A stretch of 64,000 nucleotides of DNA, taken from contig NZ_CP084758.1 of NCBI RefSeq assembly GCF_020535565.1, positions 1,019,501 to 1,083,500 of the forward strand. The letters are read 5' to 3'. Positions 1 through 7,808 of the stretch are shown here, in pieces (position 1 is the stretch's first letter; every line of letters begins with the position of its first letter). Both the position numbers and the translations under genes were made by a program. The notes under the pieces were generated by a model that saw nothing but the letters and a program-made list of their open reading frames with translations, ran no database searches and was not told where the DNA came from. Source of the stretch: Shinella sp. XGS7 (GTDB lineage: Bacteria; Pseudomonadota; Gammaproteobacteria; Burkholderiales; Burkholderiaceae_C).

Positions 1-255
1 GTCCATGCCCGTGGTGCCGCTGGCGCCGGGCTTGTTCTCCACCGCCACCGCCTGGCCCAGGGCGGCATGCAGGCGCTCGCCCAGCAGGCGGGCCACCGCG
101 TCGCTGCTTCCGCCGGGCGCATAGGGCACGACGATGCGCAGGGGCTTGGCGGGCCAGGCCGGCTCGGCGGCCTGCAGGGCGCCGGGCAGGGCCAGGGGCA
201 GCAGGGTGGCGAGCAGCCAGCGGCGGCGGGGCAGGGCGGACGGGGACTTGGGCAT
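1..255 (-). CDS. Bug/TctC-family periplasmic solute-binding protein, 5' part only
   Basis: The first 85 codons of a gene that runs off the left edge of the window. The N-terminus has a basic RRRW stretch and a hydrophobic segment ending near ALQAA, a typical signal peptide. It is followed by KPLRIVVPYAPGGSSD, the hallmark opening of the Bug (TctC-like) family, and then by a VENKPGASG motif. Bug proteins bind carboxylates or other small organic acids in the periplasm, usually for tripartite tricarboxylate transporters, and are very abundant in Burkholderiales. Orphan Bug proteins are common, so the ligand cannot be named. The ATG at 253-255 is the only plausible start. The mature domain is cut after about residue 85. 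Confidence 0.85.
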   Translation of the reverse strand, partial: MPKSPSALPRRRWLLATLLPLALPGALQAAEPAWPAKPLRIVVPYAPGGSSDAVARLLGERLHAALGQAVAVENKPGASGTTGMD

Positions 256-328
256 GGGGGCAGCGGCGAAAAATGGGGGGAGACCGCAGGGTAAGCCATC
301 CAGGGCCGGCTGCGCTTACAGTGCGGCG

Positions 329-670
329 ATGACGATCAGCAGCAGCTATCTCTACCTGGGCATTGCCATCGTGGCCGAGGTCATCGCCACCAGCGCGCTC
401 AAGAGCTCGGAGTCCTTCACCCGTCTGTGGCCCAGCCTTCTCACCCTGGCGGGCTATGTGCTGGCCTTCTACTTCCTGTCCCTGACCCTGCGCAGCATCC
501 CGGTGGGCATCGCCTATGCGCTCTGGTCCGGCGTGGGCATCGTGCTGATCTCCCTGCTGGGCTGGTGGGTGCACAAGCAGACCCTGGACCTGCCGGCCCT
601 GCTGGGCCTGGGGCTGATCATCGCGGGCGTGCTGGTGATCAATCTGTTCTCGAAGTCCGTGTCGCACTGA
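329..670 (+). CDS. SMR-family multidrug efflux protein (EmrE/QacE-like)
   Basis: A 113-residue inner-membrane protein with four hydrophobic helices, the standard size of the small multidrug resistance family. The conserved membrane glutamate sits at residue 17 (GIAIVAEVIATSALK), equivalent to Glu14 of EmrE. The signature YALWSGVG and the final helix LGLIIAGVLVINL are also present. Family members are dimeric proton antiporters exporting quaternary ammonium compounds or guanidinium. Which subtype this is cannot be settled from sequence alone. The ATG at 329 was chosen because an upstream in-frame extension to 134 adds low-complexity, shadow-like sequence. Its 3' end overlaps the convergent gene at 639-986 by 32 bases. 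Confidence 0.9.
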   Translation: MTISSSYLYLGIAIVAEVIATSALKSSESFTRLWPSLLTLAGYVLAFYFLSLTLRSIPVGIAYALWSGVGIVLISLLGWWVHKQTLDLPALLGLGLIIAGVLVINLFSKSVSH

Positions 671-986
671 GGGGCGAGGCGCTCAGGCCCTGCCAGGCCG
701 CCGCCAGGGCGAAGCGCGCCCGCTTCAGCAGCCCGGGGCGGGTGTCGCACCACAGCAGGAGCGCGGCGCCCGACGCGGCGGCGTGCAGCCACAGCGGGCT
801 CTCGCCGGCCGCCAGGGTCCAGCCCTCGCCGGCCCGCAGCTGCACGGGGGGCAGGGCCAGCCAGGCCGGGCGCAGCAGTGCCAGCCGGCCCTGTTGCACC
901 TGCAGATGCAGCGATGCGCGGGGTGGGGCGGCCAGACGCAGGATCTGGCCGGGGGCCAGGCTGAGGAGGCGGGAGACTTCAGGCAT
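639..986 (-). CDS. DUF2917-like small protein
   Basis: A 115-residue protein with no signal peptide or membrane segment. The pattern SLAPGQILRLAAP, followed by an LRAGEGWTLAAGE stretch about 35 residues later, resembles DUF2917, a small cupin-like beta-rich domain common in Burkholderiales with no assigned function. The assignment is from recall of the family pattern. The start is the ATG at 984-986, preceded on the coding strand by a purine-poor leader. It is divergent from proC and tail-to-tail with the SMR gene. The overlap with the SMR gene could mean the true C-terminus is shorter, but no earlier stop is available in this frame. Confidence 0.55.
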   Translation of the reverse strand: MPEVSRLLSLAPGQILRLAAPPRASLHLQVQQGRLALLRPAWLALPPVQLRAGEGWTLAAGESPLWLHAAASGAALLLWCDTRPGLLKRARFALAAAWQGLSASPLSATRTSRTD

Positions 987-1080
987 GGCGCCAGCCTAGG
1001 GGCGAGCCCAGGCCCTGCCCAGACACAAGCCGGCCGCTGTACAGCAGCACAGTGCCGGCGCCGACCCCTACACTCGCGGC

Positions 1081-1908
1081 ATGAGCTTTCCCCGCATCGC
1101 ATTCATAGGCGGCGGCAATATGGCCAGCGCCATCCTGGGCGGCCTCTTGCGCGCCGGTCGTCCGCCCGAGTCCCTGCTGGTGCTGGAGCCCAGCGCCGCG
1201 CAGCGCGAGCGACTGGCCGGCGAGCTGGGCCTGCAGGCCTGCGCCGACGCTGCCGCCCTGAGCACGGCCGGTCTGGACCAGGCGGCCCTGGTGGTATGGG
1301 CCGTCAAGCCCCAGCTCTTTGGCGAGGCCGCCGCGCCCCTGGCCGGCCAGCTGGGCCAGGCCCTGCAGCTCTCGGTGATGGCCGGCATTCCCAGCGAGGC
1401 CTTGCGGCGCGCCAGCGGCAGCGAGCGCGTGGTGCGCGCCATGCCCAACACCCCGGCCCTGATCGGCCAGGGCATGACGGGGCTGTACGCCCGCGAGGCC
1501 GTCTCGGCCGCCGACCGCCAGCTGGTGGAGCAGGTGCTGGCGCCCACGGGCGCCTGGCTGTGGCTGGCGCAGGAGTCGCAGATCGATGCGGTGACCGCGC
1601 TCTCGGGCTCGGGGCCGGCCTATTTCTTCTTCGTGGTCGAGGCCATGATGCAGGCGGCCCAGACCCTGGGCCTGAGCGCCGAGCAGGGCCGCCAGCTGGC
1701 CCTGGCCACCTGTGCCGGCGCCGCGGCCCTGGCCCTGCAGTCCGAGGATTCGCCCACCCAGCTGCGCGAGAAGGTCACCTCCAAGGGCGGCACCACGCAT
1801 GCCGCCATCAGCAGCCTGCAGGCCGACGGGGTGGATGCCGCCCTGCGTCGCGCCGTGCTGGCCGCCGCCCAGCGTGCGCGCGAGCTGGGCGAGGAATTCG
1901 GACGCTGA
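1081..1908 (+). CDS. proC: pyrroline-5-carboxylate reductase
   Basis: A 275-residue cytosolic enzyme that reduces 1-pyrroline-5-carboxylate to proline with NAD(P)H, the last step of proline synthesis. The N-terminal Rossmann motif FIGGGNMASAILGG lies at residues 8-21. The C-terminal dimerisation domain carries ALSGSGPAYFFFVVEAM and the signature TSKGGTTHAAI near residues 235-246. Length matches the family (about 270). The ATG at 1081 directly precedes the conserved start of the fold. It is followed 10 bases later by ubiC on the same strand, so the two are probably co-transcribed, although the pathways are unrelated. Confidence 0.96.
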   Translation: MSFPRIAFIGGGNMASAILGGLLRAGRPPESLLVLEPSAAQRERLAGELGLQACADAAALSTAGLDQAALVVWAVKPQLFGEAAAPLAGQLGQALQLSVMAGIPSEALRRASGSERVVRAMPNTPALIGQGMTGLYAREAVSAADRQLVEQVLAPTGAWLWLAQESQIDAVTALSGSGPAYFFFVVEAMMQAAQTLGLSAEQGRQLALATCAGAAALALQSEDSPTQLREKVTSKGGTTHAAISSLQADGVDAALRRAVLAAAQRARELGEEFGR

Positions 1909-1918
1909 AGCCCGCAGC

Positions 1919-2455
1919 ATGGGAATCGCGAGCCGTGCCGGCTTGCGCGCCTGGTTGCGCGCGCCCGGCTCCCTGAGTCGCCGTCTGGCGGCCCTGGGCC
2001 AGAAGTACGAAGTCCGCGTGCTGCGCCAGACCGTGGCGCCGCTGCGTGCGGCCGAGAAGCGCGCCCTGGGTCTGCCGCCGCGCGGCTGCACCGTGGTGCG
2101 CGAGGTGATCCTCAGTGTGGACGGCCGGCCCCTGGTCTGGGCCCGCTCGGCCCTGCATGGCGCCGCCCTGGCCGGGCCCTGGAAGGCGCTCAAGGGCCTG
2201 GGGTCCAAGCCCCTGGGCCATCTGCTCTATGCCGATCCGCGGGTGCGCCGCAGCGAGCTGCAGCCGCGCCGCCTGGCCCGCCACGGCCACACCTGGCGCC
2301 AGATGGCCGGGCAATGGGAGGCCGCCACCGGGGCGCCGCCCTCGACCCAGATGCTGTGGTCGCGCAACTCGGTCTTCACCCGCCATGGCGCCCAGCTGCG
2401 GGTGATGGAGCTGTTCGCGCCCGATCTGGGGGGCAGCCGGCCGCCAAATACCTGA
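1919..2455 (+). CDS. ubiC: chorismate lyase (chorismate-pyruvate lyase)
   Basis: A 178-residue cytosolic enzyme converting chorismate to 4-hydroxybenzoate and pyruvate, the entry step of ubiquinone synthesis. Features typical of UbiC are LRAPGSLSRRLAALG near the N-terminus, a VREVILSVDGRPLVWARS strand pair in the middle, and LWSRNSVFTRHGAQLRVMEL followed by the F-A-P-D ending. The ATG at 1919 lies just after the proC stop. Its product is the substrate of UbiA, encoded about 8 kb away at 10598-11533. That fits a scattered ubiquinone pathway rather than a ubi operon. Confidence 0.88.
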   Translation: MGIASRAGLRAWLRAPGSLSRRLAALGQKYEVRVLRQTVAPLRAAEKRALGLPPRGCTVVREVILSVDGRPLVWARSALHGAALAGPWKALKGLGSKPLGHLLYADPRVRRSELQPRRLARHGHTWRQMAGQWEAATGAPPSTQMLWSRNSVFTRHGAQLRVMELFAPDLGGSRPPNT

Positions 2456-2520
2456 GCCGGCGCCGGCTTTGCGGGCCGGGCATGATGCGGCGCTGTCGCG
2501 GTCCTGTCCGAAAGAGCCCC

Positions 2521-3120
2521 ATGCCCTCGAACACCTCGCAACACATCCTCTCGCGCCGCCGGCTGCTGCAGCTGGCCGCGGCAGCGGGCTGGCCCGGTCT
2601 GGCCCTGGCGGCCGGTCCCGAGGCCGAGGCCCTGGCCCTGCTCAAGCGCGGCGGCGTGGTGCTGGCCATGCGCCATGCCCTGGCCCCCGGCACCTTCGAT
2701 CCCCCGGGCTTCAAGTTGGGCGACTGCAGCACTCAGCGCAATCTCAGCGAGCAGGGCAGGGCGCAGGCGCGTGCCCTGGGCGAGCGCCTGCGTGGCGCCG
2801 GCCTGAAGCCGGGCCGGGTGCGCAGCAGCCCCTGGTGCCGCTGCATGGACACGGCCGAGCTGGCCTTCGGCCGCGCCGAGGCCTGGCCGGCCCTGGGCTC
2901 GCCGCGCGCCGGCAGCGAGGAGACGAATGCGCAGAGCCTGGCCGAGCTGCGTCAGGCCCTGGGCGCGGCGGTGCGCCAGGGGGCCGGCTTCGAGGTCTGG
3001 GTCTCGCATATGTTCGTGCTCAGCGATCTGCTGGGCGTGAACACCGCTTCGGGCGAGGGCCTGGTGCTGGGCCTGGACGCGGCAGGCGCGCCGCGGGTGC
3101 TGGCGCGCCTGCCCGGCTAG
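2521..3120 (+). CDS. secreted histidine phosphatase-like protein (phosphoglycerate mutase superfamily)
   Basis: A 199-residue protein. The N-terminus SRRRLLQLAAAAGWPGLALAA looks like a Tat or Sec signal, so export is likely. The mature part has the branch-1 histidine phosphatase core: AMRHALAPG (catalytic RHA motif, near residues 49-57), RSSPWCRCMDTAE (the second-arginine region) and WVSHMFVLSDL carrying the second catalytic histidine. Proteins of this group are annotated as periplasmic histidine phosphatases with unknown substrate. The start at 2521 was preferred over ATGs at 2482 and 2485 because it places the twin-arginine segment close to the N-terminus. Confidence 0.8.
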   Translation: MPSNTSQHILSRRRLLQLAAAAGWPGLALAAGPEAEALALLKRGGVVLAMRHALAPGTFDPPGFKLGDCSTQRNLSEQGRAQARALGERLRGAGLKPGRVRSSPWCRCMDTAELAFGRAEAWPALGSPRAGSEETNAQSLAELRQALGAAVRQGAGFEVWVSHMFVLSDLLGVNTASGEGLVLGLDAAGAPRVLARLPG

Positions 3121-3139
3121 CAGGCCGGCGCCGCAGCGC

Positions 3140-3514
3140 TCAGCGCGGTGCCGTCCACAGGGCCTGCAGCAGATGGGCCGGGGCCGGTTCCGCGCCCGGG
3201 GCCGCCGGCAGCCAGCCGCGCTGGCCGGTGCGCAGGCTGCGCATGCAGCTGCAGCGCTGCTGCTGGGCGCGGGCGCCGGGACAGTCTTCGGCGGGCTGCA
3301 GCTCGGTCTCGGGCGCCAGCAGCACCGGCACGGCGCCGAACTGGCCCAGGGCCACCGCCGTGGCCTCACTCGGGCTGGCGTACAGCGCCACCATGGCCGT
3401 GTGAAAGTCGCCGTCCGCCGGGCTGCCCTCGGGCGCCAGGCTCTGGCAGGCGCCCAGCAACAGGGCGCTGGCGGGCAGGAGCAGCAGGCGGATCAGGTGG
3501 GCGGGCCGGGTCAT
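3140..3514 (-). CDS. putative lipoprotein, unknown function
   Basis: A 124-residue protein whose N-terminus (LIRLLLLPASALLLGACQS) is a textbook type II signal peptide with lipobox LGAC, so the mature protein should begin at that cysteine and be anchored in the envelope. The rest has no family I recognise. It contains four further cysteines, three of them near an RCSCMRS segment, which could form disulfides in the periplasm. The ATG at 3512-3514 was chosen because the signal peptide starts immediately after it. The ORF extends upstream to 3586 with unconvincing sequence. It is tail-to-tail with the phosphatase gene. Confidence 0.7.
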   Translation of the reverse strand: MTRPAHLIRLLLLPASALLLGACQSLAPEGSPADGDFHTAMVALYASPSEATAVALGQFGAVPVLLAPETELQPAEDCPGARAQQQRCSCMRSLRTGQRGWLPAAPGAEPAPAHLLQALWTAPR

Positions 3515-3630
3515 GGTCGGAGGAGGGCGCTTCGTCGGACTCGTGTCGATTGTGAGCGCGGTGCGCGCTGCGGCCCATCGGATCAAGCCCTGAGATGACG
3601 GGGCCGCTGCCGCGGGGCTTTAATCGGGGC

Positions 3631-4722
3631 ATGTCCAGCACCCCCGACACCCCCGACACCGCAGCCCGCCTGGCCGAGGCCATCGCCTTCGCCCAGGCGC
3701 ATGAATGCCCCTGGCCCCGCGACCCCGCGCAGGACCCCGCCGCCTGGGGCGTGCACCACGAGGACCCGCCGCCCTGGAACCGCCTGCGCGGCCCGGTGCA
3801 TGCGCGCGGGCCCCAGGGCGGTGTGGTCTGGCAGGGTGGGCGCGAGCGGGCGGCCTGGGGCGAGCCGGGGCGGCCCGACCTGACCTTCAGCGTGGCCAAG
3901 ACCTATCTGGCCCTGCTGGCCGGCGTGGCCCAGCGCGAAGGCCTGCTGCCCGACCTGCAACGGCCGGTGGTCGAGCAGTTGCCCGGCATAGGCTTTGACA
4001 GCCCGCACAACCGCCCCATCAGCTGGGCCATGCTGCTGGATCAGACCAGCGAGTGGGAGGGGGAGTGCTTCGGCCTGCCCGACCAGGTGGACCGCTGGCG
4101 CAAGGTGGCGCATGACCCGCGCCCGGCCGGTGGCCCCAAGGGCGGGCCGCGCCCGCTGCAGGCGCCGGGCAGCTACTGGGAATACAACGATGTGCGCATC
4201 AACCAGCTGGCGCTGGCCCTGCTGCACCTGTTCCGCCGGCCCCTGCCCGAGGTGTTCCTGAACGAGATCCTGCGGCCGCTGGGCGGTGGCGAGGGCTTTG
4301 CCTGGCGCGGCTATGAGGACGCCTGGCTGACGCTGCCCGGCCTGGGCCGCGTGCAGTCGGTGCCGGGCGGCACGCACTGGGGCGGCGGTGTCTCGATCAG
4401 CGCGCGCGACCAGGCACGCGTCGGCCAGCTGCTGCTGGCGGGTGGCGTACACGCGGGCCGCCAGATCCTTCCGCGCGACTGGGTGGACGGCCTGCAGCAA
4501 CCCTGCGCCATCGCGCCCTTCTATGGCCGCCTGGTCTGGCTCAACCGCGAGGGCCGCTATTTCCCCGGCGCCTCGCCGCAGGCCTTCTTCATGGTGGGCG
4601 CGGGCGGGCACTACACCTGGATCGAACCGGCCCTGGACGCGGTGATCGTGCTGCGCTGGCTGGACGGCAGCCAGGCGCCGGGCGTGATGCGGCGCTTCAG
4701 CCAGGCCCTGGGCGCGGCCTGA
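3631..4722 (+). CDS. serine hydrolase of the beta-lactamase (class C/EstB) superfamily
   Basis: A 363-residue protein with no signal peptide, so probably cytoplasmic. The catalytic tetrad SVAK (S-x-x-K) lies near residue 89, followed by the second motif Y-N-D (YWEYNDVRIN) near residue 185 and a third region around GAGGHYTWIEP where family members carry the H/K-T-G equivalent. Such proteins act as esterases, peptidases or amidases, and true beta-lactamase activity is unlikely. The start at ATG 3631 follows a purine-rich leader. The gene ends at 4722, immediately abutting the convergent regulator gene; the stop codons of the two share a TGATCA. Confidence 0.82.
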   Translation: MSSTPDTPDTAARLAEAIAFAQAHECPWPRDPAQDPAAWGVHHEDPPPWNRLRGPVHARGPQGGVVWQGGRERAAWGEPGRPDLTFSVAKTYLALLAGVAQREGLLPDLQRPVVEQLPGIGFDSPHNRPISWAMLLDQTSEWEGECFGLPDQVDRWRKVAHDPRPAGGPKGGPRPLQAPGSYWEYNDVRINQLALALLHLFRRPLPEVFLNEILRPLGGGEGFAWRGYEDAWLTLPGLGRVQSVPGGTHWGGGVSISARDQARVGQLLLAGGVHAGRQILPRDWVDGLQQPCAIAPFYGRLVWLNREGRYFPGASPQAFFMVGAGGHYTWIEPALDAVIVLRWLDGSQAPGVMRRFSQALGAA

Positions 4723-5106
4723 TCAGGCGTTCTGGCAGTCGGGGCAGCGGCCGTAGAGGGTCAGCTCATGGTCCTCGACGCTGAAGCCGGCCGGCGCCAG
4801 CCGGGCCAGATTGCCGGGGCAGGCGTCGATGTCGAAGACGCGCTGGCAGTGCCGGCACAGAAAGTGGTGGTGGTGGCCATGGCGGGCCTCGTAGCGCGGG
4901 TTCTCGCCCGGCAGCTGCACCACCTGCAGCTCCTCGCTCTCCACCAGGCTCTTGAGATTGCGGTAGACCGTGGCCAGCGACAGGCCCGGCACCTCCAGCT
5001 GCGCCTGCTCCAGGATCTCCTGGGCCAGCAGGGGCCGGCCGGCCTGGTCCACGGTGGCACGGATGGCGGTGCGCTGACGGGTTGAGCGCTGGGGGGCTTG
5101 TTCCAT
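4723..5106 (-). CDS. zur: Fur-family transcriptional regulator, probably the zinc sensor Zur
   Basis: A 127-residue Fur-superfamily repressor. It has the winged helix with PGLSLATVYRNLKSLVE (recognition helix, residues about 39-55), a GHHHHFLCRHC metal-binding region and a C-terminal CPDC. The two CxxC motifs form the structural zinc site of Fur/Zur proteins. The assignment to Zur rather than Fur or PerR is inference from context: it is divergent from a run of zinc-import genes and shares the upstream operator at 5165-5188. It probably represses itself and the zinc genes when zinc is sufficient. Confidence 0.8.
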   Translation of the reverse strand: MEQAPQRSTRQRTAIRATVDQAGRPLLAQEILEQAQLEVPGLSLATVYRNLKSLVESEELQVVQLPGENPRYEARHGHHHHFLCRHCQRVFDIDACPGNLARLAPAGFSVEDHELTLYGRCPDCQNA

Positions 5107-5164
5107 GGCGGCAGTGTAGCCAGGGCTCCGGGCTCATCCAGCCCCGGGCGAGGGCTTGTTCGTG

Positions 5165-5188
5165 TAAATGCAAATGCATTATCATTAA
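5165..5188. promoter_or_regulatory. candidate Zur/Fur-type operator
   Basis: An AT-rich island, AAATGCAAATGCATTATCAT, within otherwise very G+C-rich DNA. It lies in the 85-base gap between the divergent regulator and the COG0523 GTPase gene, ending just before the GTPase start. Read on the other strand it is AATGATAATGCATTTGCATT, a close relative of the Fur-superfamily 7-1-7 box with ATAAT/ATTAT-like half sites. Its position would let bound repressor block both promoters. The assignment rests on sequence resemblance and location. Confidence 0.6.
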
Positions 5189-5191
5189 GAA

Positions 5192-6424
5192 ATGCTGCTG
5201 CCCACCGCCACCCCTGCCCAGCCCCTCCCCGTCACCGTCCTTTCCGGCTTTCTCGGCGCCGGCAAGACAACGCTTCTGAACCACGCCCTCACCAACCGCA
5301 GCGGCCTGCGCGTCGCCGTCATCGTCAACGACATGAGCGAGGTGAACATCGACGCCGCGCTCATCCGCGACGGCGGGGCGGACCTTTCGCGTACCGGCGA
5401 ACAACTGGTCGAGATGACGAATGGCTGCATCTGCTGCACTTTGCGCGACGACCTTCTCACCGAGGTGCGCCGCCTCGCCGAGATGAACCGCTTCGATTAC
5501 CTGCTCATCGAATCGAGCGGCATTTCCGAGCCCCTGCCCGTCGCCACCACCTTCGACTTCCGCGACGAGGACGGACAGAGCCTGTCGGATGTCGCGCGCC
5601 TCGACACGATGGTGACGGTGGTCGATGCCGCCAACCTCCTGAAGGACTACGGCTCGCAGGATTTCCTCGCCCAGCGCGGCGAGACGGCCGGGGAGAACGA
5701 CACGCGCACGCTGGTGGAACTGCTGGTCGAGCAGATCGAATTCGCCGATGTGGTGGTGCTCAACAAGCTGGACCTGATCAGCCCCGCCCAGCGCGAGCAG
5801 GTGCAGGGCCTGCTGCGCGCGCTCAATCCGGCGGCCGAGATCGTGGAGGCGCTGCGCGGCCAGGTGCCGCTGGATCGCATCTTGGGCACCGGGCTCTTCG
5901 ACCTGGAGGCCGCCAGCGAGCAGCCCGGCTGGGCCCGTGCCCTGGAGGGCGATCACCTGCCCGAGACCGAGGCCTATGGCATTGCCAGCTTTGTGCTGCA
6001 AAGCCGCGAGCCCCTGCATCCAGAGCGCTTTGCGGCCTTCATGGAATACCCCTTCGCCGGCCTGCTGCGCGCCAAGGGCTATGTCTGGCTGGCCAGCCGG
6101 CCCGACTGGGTGCTGGCCTACAGCCGCGCCGGCCAGATGGCCACGCACGAGCCCCTGGGCCGCTGGTGGGCGGCGGTGCCGCGCGAGCGCTGGCCCGCGC
6201 CGGGCACGCCGGAGCGCGCCGGCCTCGAGCGGAACTGGCGCGAGCCCTATGGCGACCGCATGAACGAGATGGTCTTCATCGGCCGCGCACTGGACCGCCC
6301 CGCCATCGAGGCCGCCTGGCGCCGGCTGCACCTGAGCCCGGATGAACGCCGGCGCGGCCCGACCTACTGGGCCGGCCTGCCCGATCCCTTCCCCGCCTGG
6401 GAGCCCGCCGAAGCGCTGGGCTGA
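5192..6424 (+). CDS. COG0523 (CobW/ZagA-like) metallochaperone GTPase, zinc-starvation type
   Basis: A 410-residue P-loop GTPase. Walker A GFLGAGKTTLLNH is near residues 19-31, the signature metal motif GCICC is near residue 80, Walker B-like LLIESSGISEP is near 105, and the NKLD base-recognition motif is near 190. The C-terminal CobW_C domain follows. Family members move metal to client proteins; those preceded by a Zur box act under zinc limitation. It is the first gene after the operator and is followed by the AztD-like gene 56 bases on. Oddly, the first roughly 170 codons use CTC/CTT and GTC freely, whereas the rest uses almost only CTG and GTG, suggesting a mosaic gene. Confidence 0.9.
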   Translation: MLLPTATPAQPLPVTVLSGFLGAGKTTLLNHALTNRSGLRVAVIVNDMSEVNIDAALIRDGGADLSRTGEQLVEMTNGCICCTLRDDLLTEVRRLAEMNRFDYLLIESSGISEPLPVATTFDFRDEDGQSLSDVARLDTMVTVVDAANLLKDYGSQDFLAQRGETAGENDTRTLVELLVEQIEFADVVVLNKLDLISPAQREQVQGLLRALNPAAEIVEALRGQVPLDRILGTGLFDLEAASEQPGWARALEGDHLPETEAYGIASFVLQSREPLHPERFAAFMEYPFAGLLRAKGYVWLASRPDWVLAYSRAGQMATHEPLGRWWAAVPRERWPAPGTPERAGLERNWREPYGDRMNEMVFIGRALDRPAIEAAWRRLHLSPDERRRGPTYWAGLPDPFPAWEPAEALG

Positions 6425-6480
6425 TTCCCTGGGGCGCGCCCACGCGGCCCCGACTCTTCAACCAAGGAAAGAAGAAAACC

Positions 6481-7791
6481 ATGAATGCTTCAGTGCAGTC
6501 GCGCCCCTGGGCGCTTGCCCTCCTCGTCAGCGCCCTGCTGGCCGCCTGCGGTGGTGGCGTGGATGAGCCCGCCAAAGGCGATGACCACGGCTCGGTGAGC
6601 ATCGCCACTGCCGGCCGCCTGGCTGTGGCCGAGCTGGGCAGCAAGACCCTGCGCCTGCACGATCTGGACGGCACCAGCGCCGCCGTCGAGGCCAGCTACA
6701 CCCTGGACAACGAGCCCTCGGCCATCTACGCCAGCCCGCGCGGCCGCTACGCCCTGGCCGTGCAGCGCCTGCAGGACCAGGTGCAGATCGTGGACGGTGG
6801 CATCTGGCAGGAAGACCATGGCGACCATCTGCACGACTACAAGCAGGCCAGCCGCGCCCTGGCCTGGAAGATCACGGGCCCGCGCCCGACCCACTACGAC
6901 GTGCAGGCCGGCAAGCAGGCCGCCTTCTTCATGGACGGCAATGCCACGGCCTCGCCGGTGCAGGGGGCCGGCGTGCGCCTGATCACCGAGGCTTCCATCG
7001 CCGCGGGCGCTCTGGTGGCCAGCAGCGATCTGGCCGCGCCCATCCACGGCCTGGGCGAGCCGGTGGACGACAAGCTGCTGCTGGTGAGCCGCGCCGCCGA
7101 TGCGCCCGACACCCTGCCCACCCATCTGAACCTGCACCTGCGCAATGGCAGCGGCTACAGCTTCACGCGCCAGATCGCCACGCGCTGCAACGGCATGCAC
7201 GGCAGCTTCAGCAGCGGCGCCTATACCGTGGCCGGCTGCCTGGACGGCATGCTGCTGGTTCAGCACACCGGCACGACGACGGTGGATGAGGGCCGCAAGC
7301 TGGCCACGCCGCTGCGCGTGGGCACCCTCGCCGGTCATGCTCGCCTGCCGGGCCAGTTCATCGGCATCGCCACCGAGGGCGCGGCGCCCGCTCCGGTGAC
7401 CACCCGCTTCTATGCGGTGGACGGCGAGCGTGCCAGCGTCGGCGACTTCGTGCCCGAGGGCTGGACCACCGGCCGCCAGCGCCGCGCCCATGGCTTCGAC
7501 CGCAGCGGCCAGCGCTTCTTCGTGCTGGACGACCAGGGCACGCTGATCGTCTCGCAGCGCCAGGGTTCTGCCTGGGCGCCGCTGGCGCGCGTGAGCGCTG
7601 CCATTCCCGCCATGCCCACGGCCGCCCCCTGGCCCACCCTGGTGGCCAATGGCGCGGTGGACGAGCTCTATCTGAGCGATCCGGTGGCCAAGCAGCTGGT
7701 GGTGCTGGACAGCAAGACCGGTGCCGTCAAGGCGCGCCGCGCCCTGGGCTATGTGCCCAGCACCCTGAGCTGGCTGGGCATCAACCGCTGA
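6481..7791 (+). CDS. AztD-like periplasmic zinc metallochaperone (beta-propeller lipoprotein)
   Basis: A 436-residue protein with lipobox LLAACGGG near residue 23, so a lipoprotein. A metal-binding candidate EDHGDHLHDY is near residue 119. The repeated strand pattern (YASPRGRYALAVQ, VQIVDGGIW, AFFMDGNA, LYLSDPVAKQLVVLD) suggests a beta-propeller. This matches AztD, the periplasmic chaperone that hands Zn(II) to the binding protein AztC in AztABCD systems. AztD is usually soluble, so lipid anchoring would be a variation. A good Shine-Dalgarno sequence, AAGGAAAGAAG, precedes the ATG at 6481. It probably shares an operon with the genes on both sides. Confidence 0.75.
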   Translation: MNASVQSRPWALALLVSALLAACGGGVDEPAKGDDHGSVSIATAGRLAVAELGSKTLRLHDLDGTSAAVEASYTLDNEPSAIYASPRGRYALAVQRLQDQVQIVDGGIWQEDHGDHLHDYKQASRALAWKITGPRPTHYDVQAGKQAAFFMDGNATASPVQGAGVRLITEASIAAGALVASSDLAAPIHGLGEPVDDKLLLVSRAADAPDTLPTHLNLHLRNGSGYSFTRQIATRCNGMHGSFSSGAYTVAGCLDGMLLVQHTGTTTVDEGRKLATPLRVGTLAGHARLPGQFIGIATEGAAPAPVTTRFYAVDGERASVGDFVPEGWTTGRQRRAHGFDRSGQRFFVLDDQGTLIVSQRQGSAWAPLARVSAAIPAMPTAAPWPTLVANGAVDELYLSDPVAKQLVVLDSKTGAVKARRALGYVPSTLSWLGINR

Positions 7792-7808
7792 ACAAGAAGG
7801 CCTCTCCC

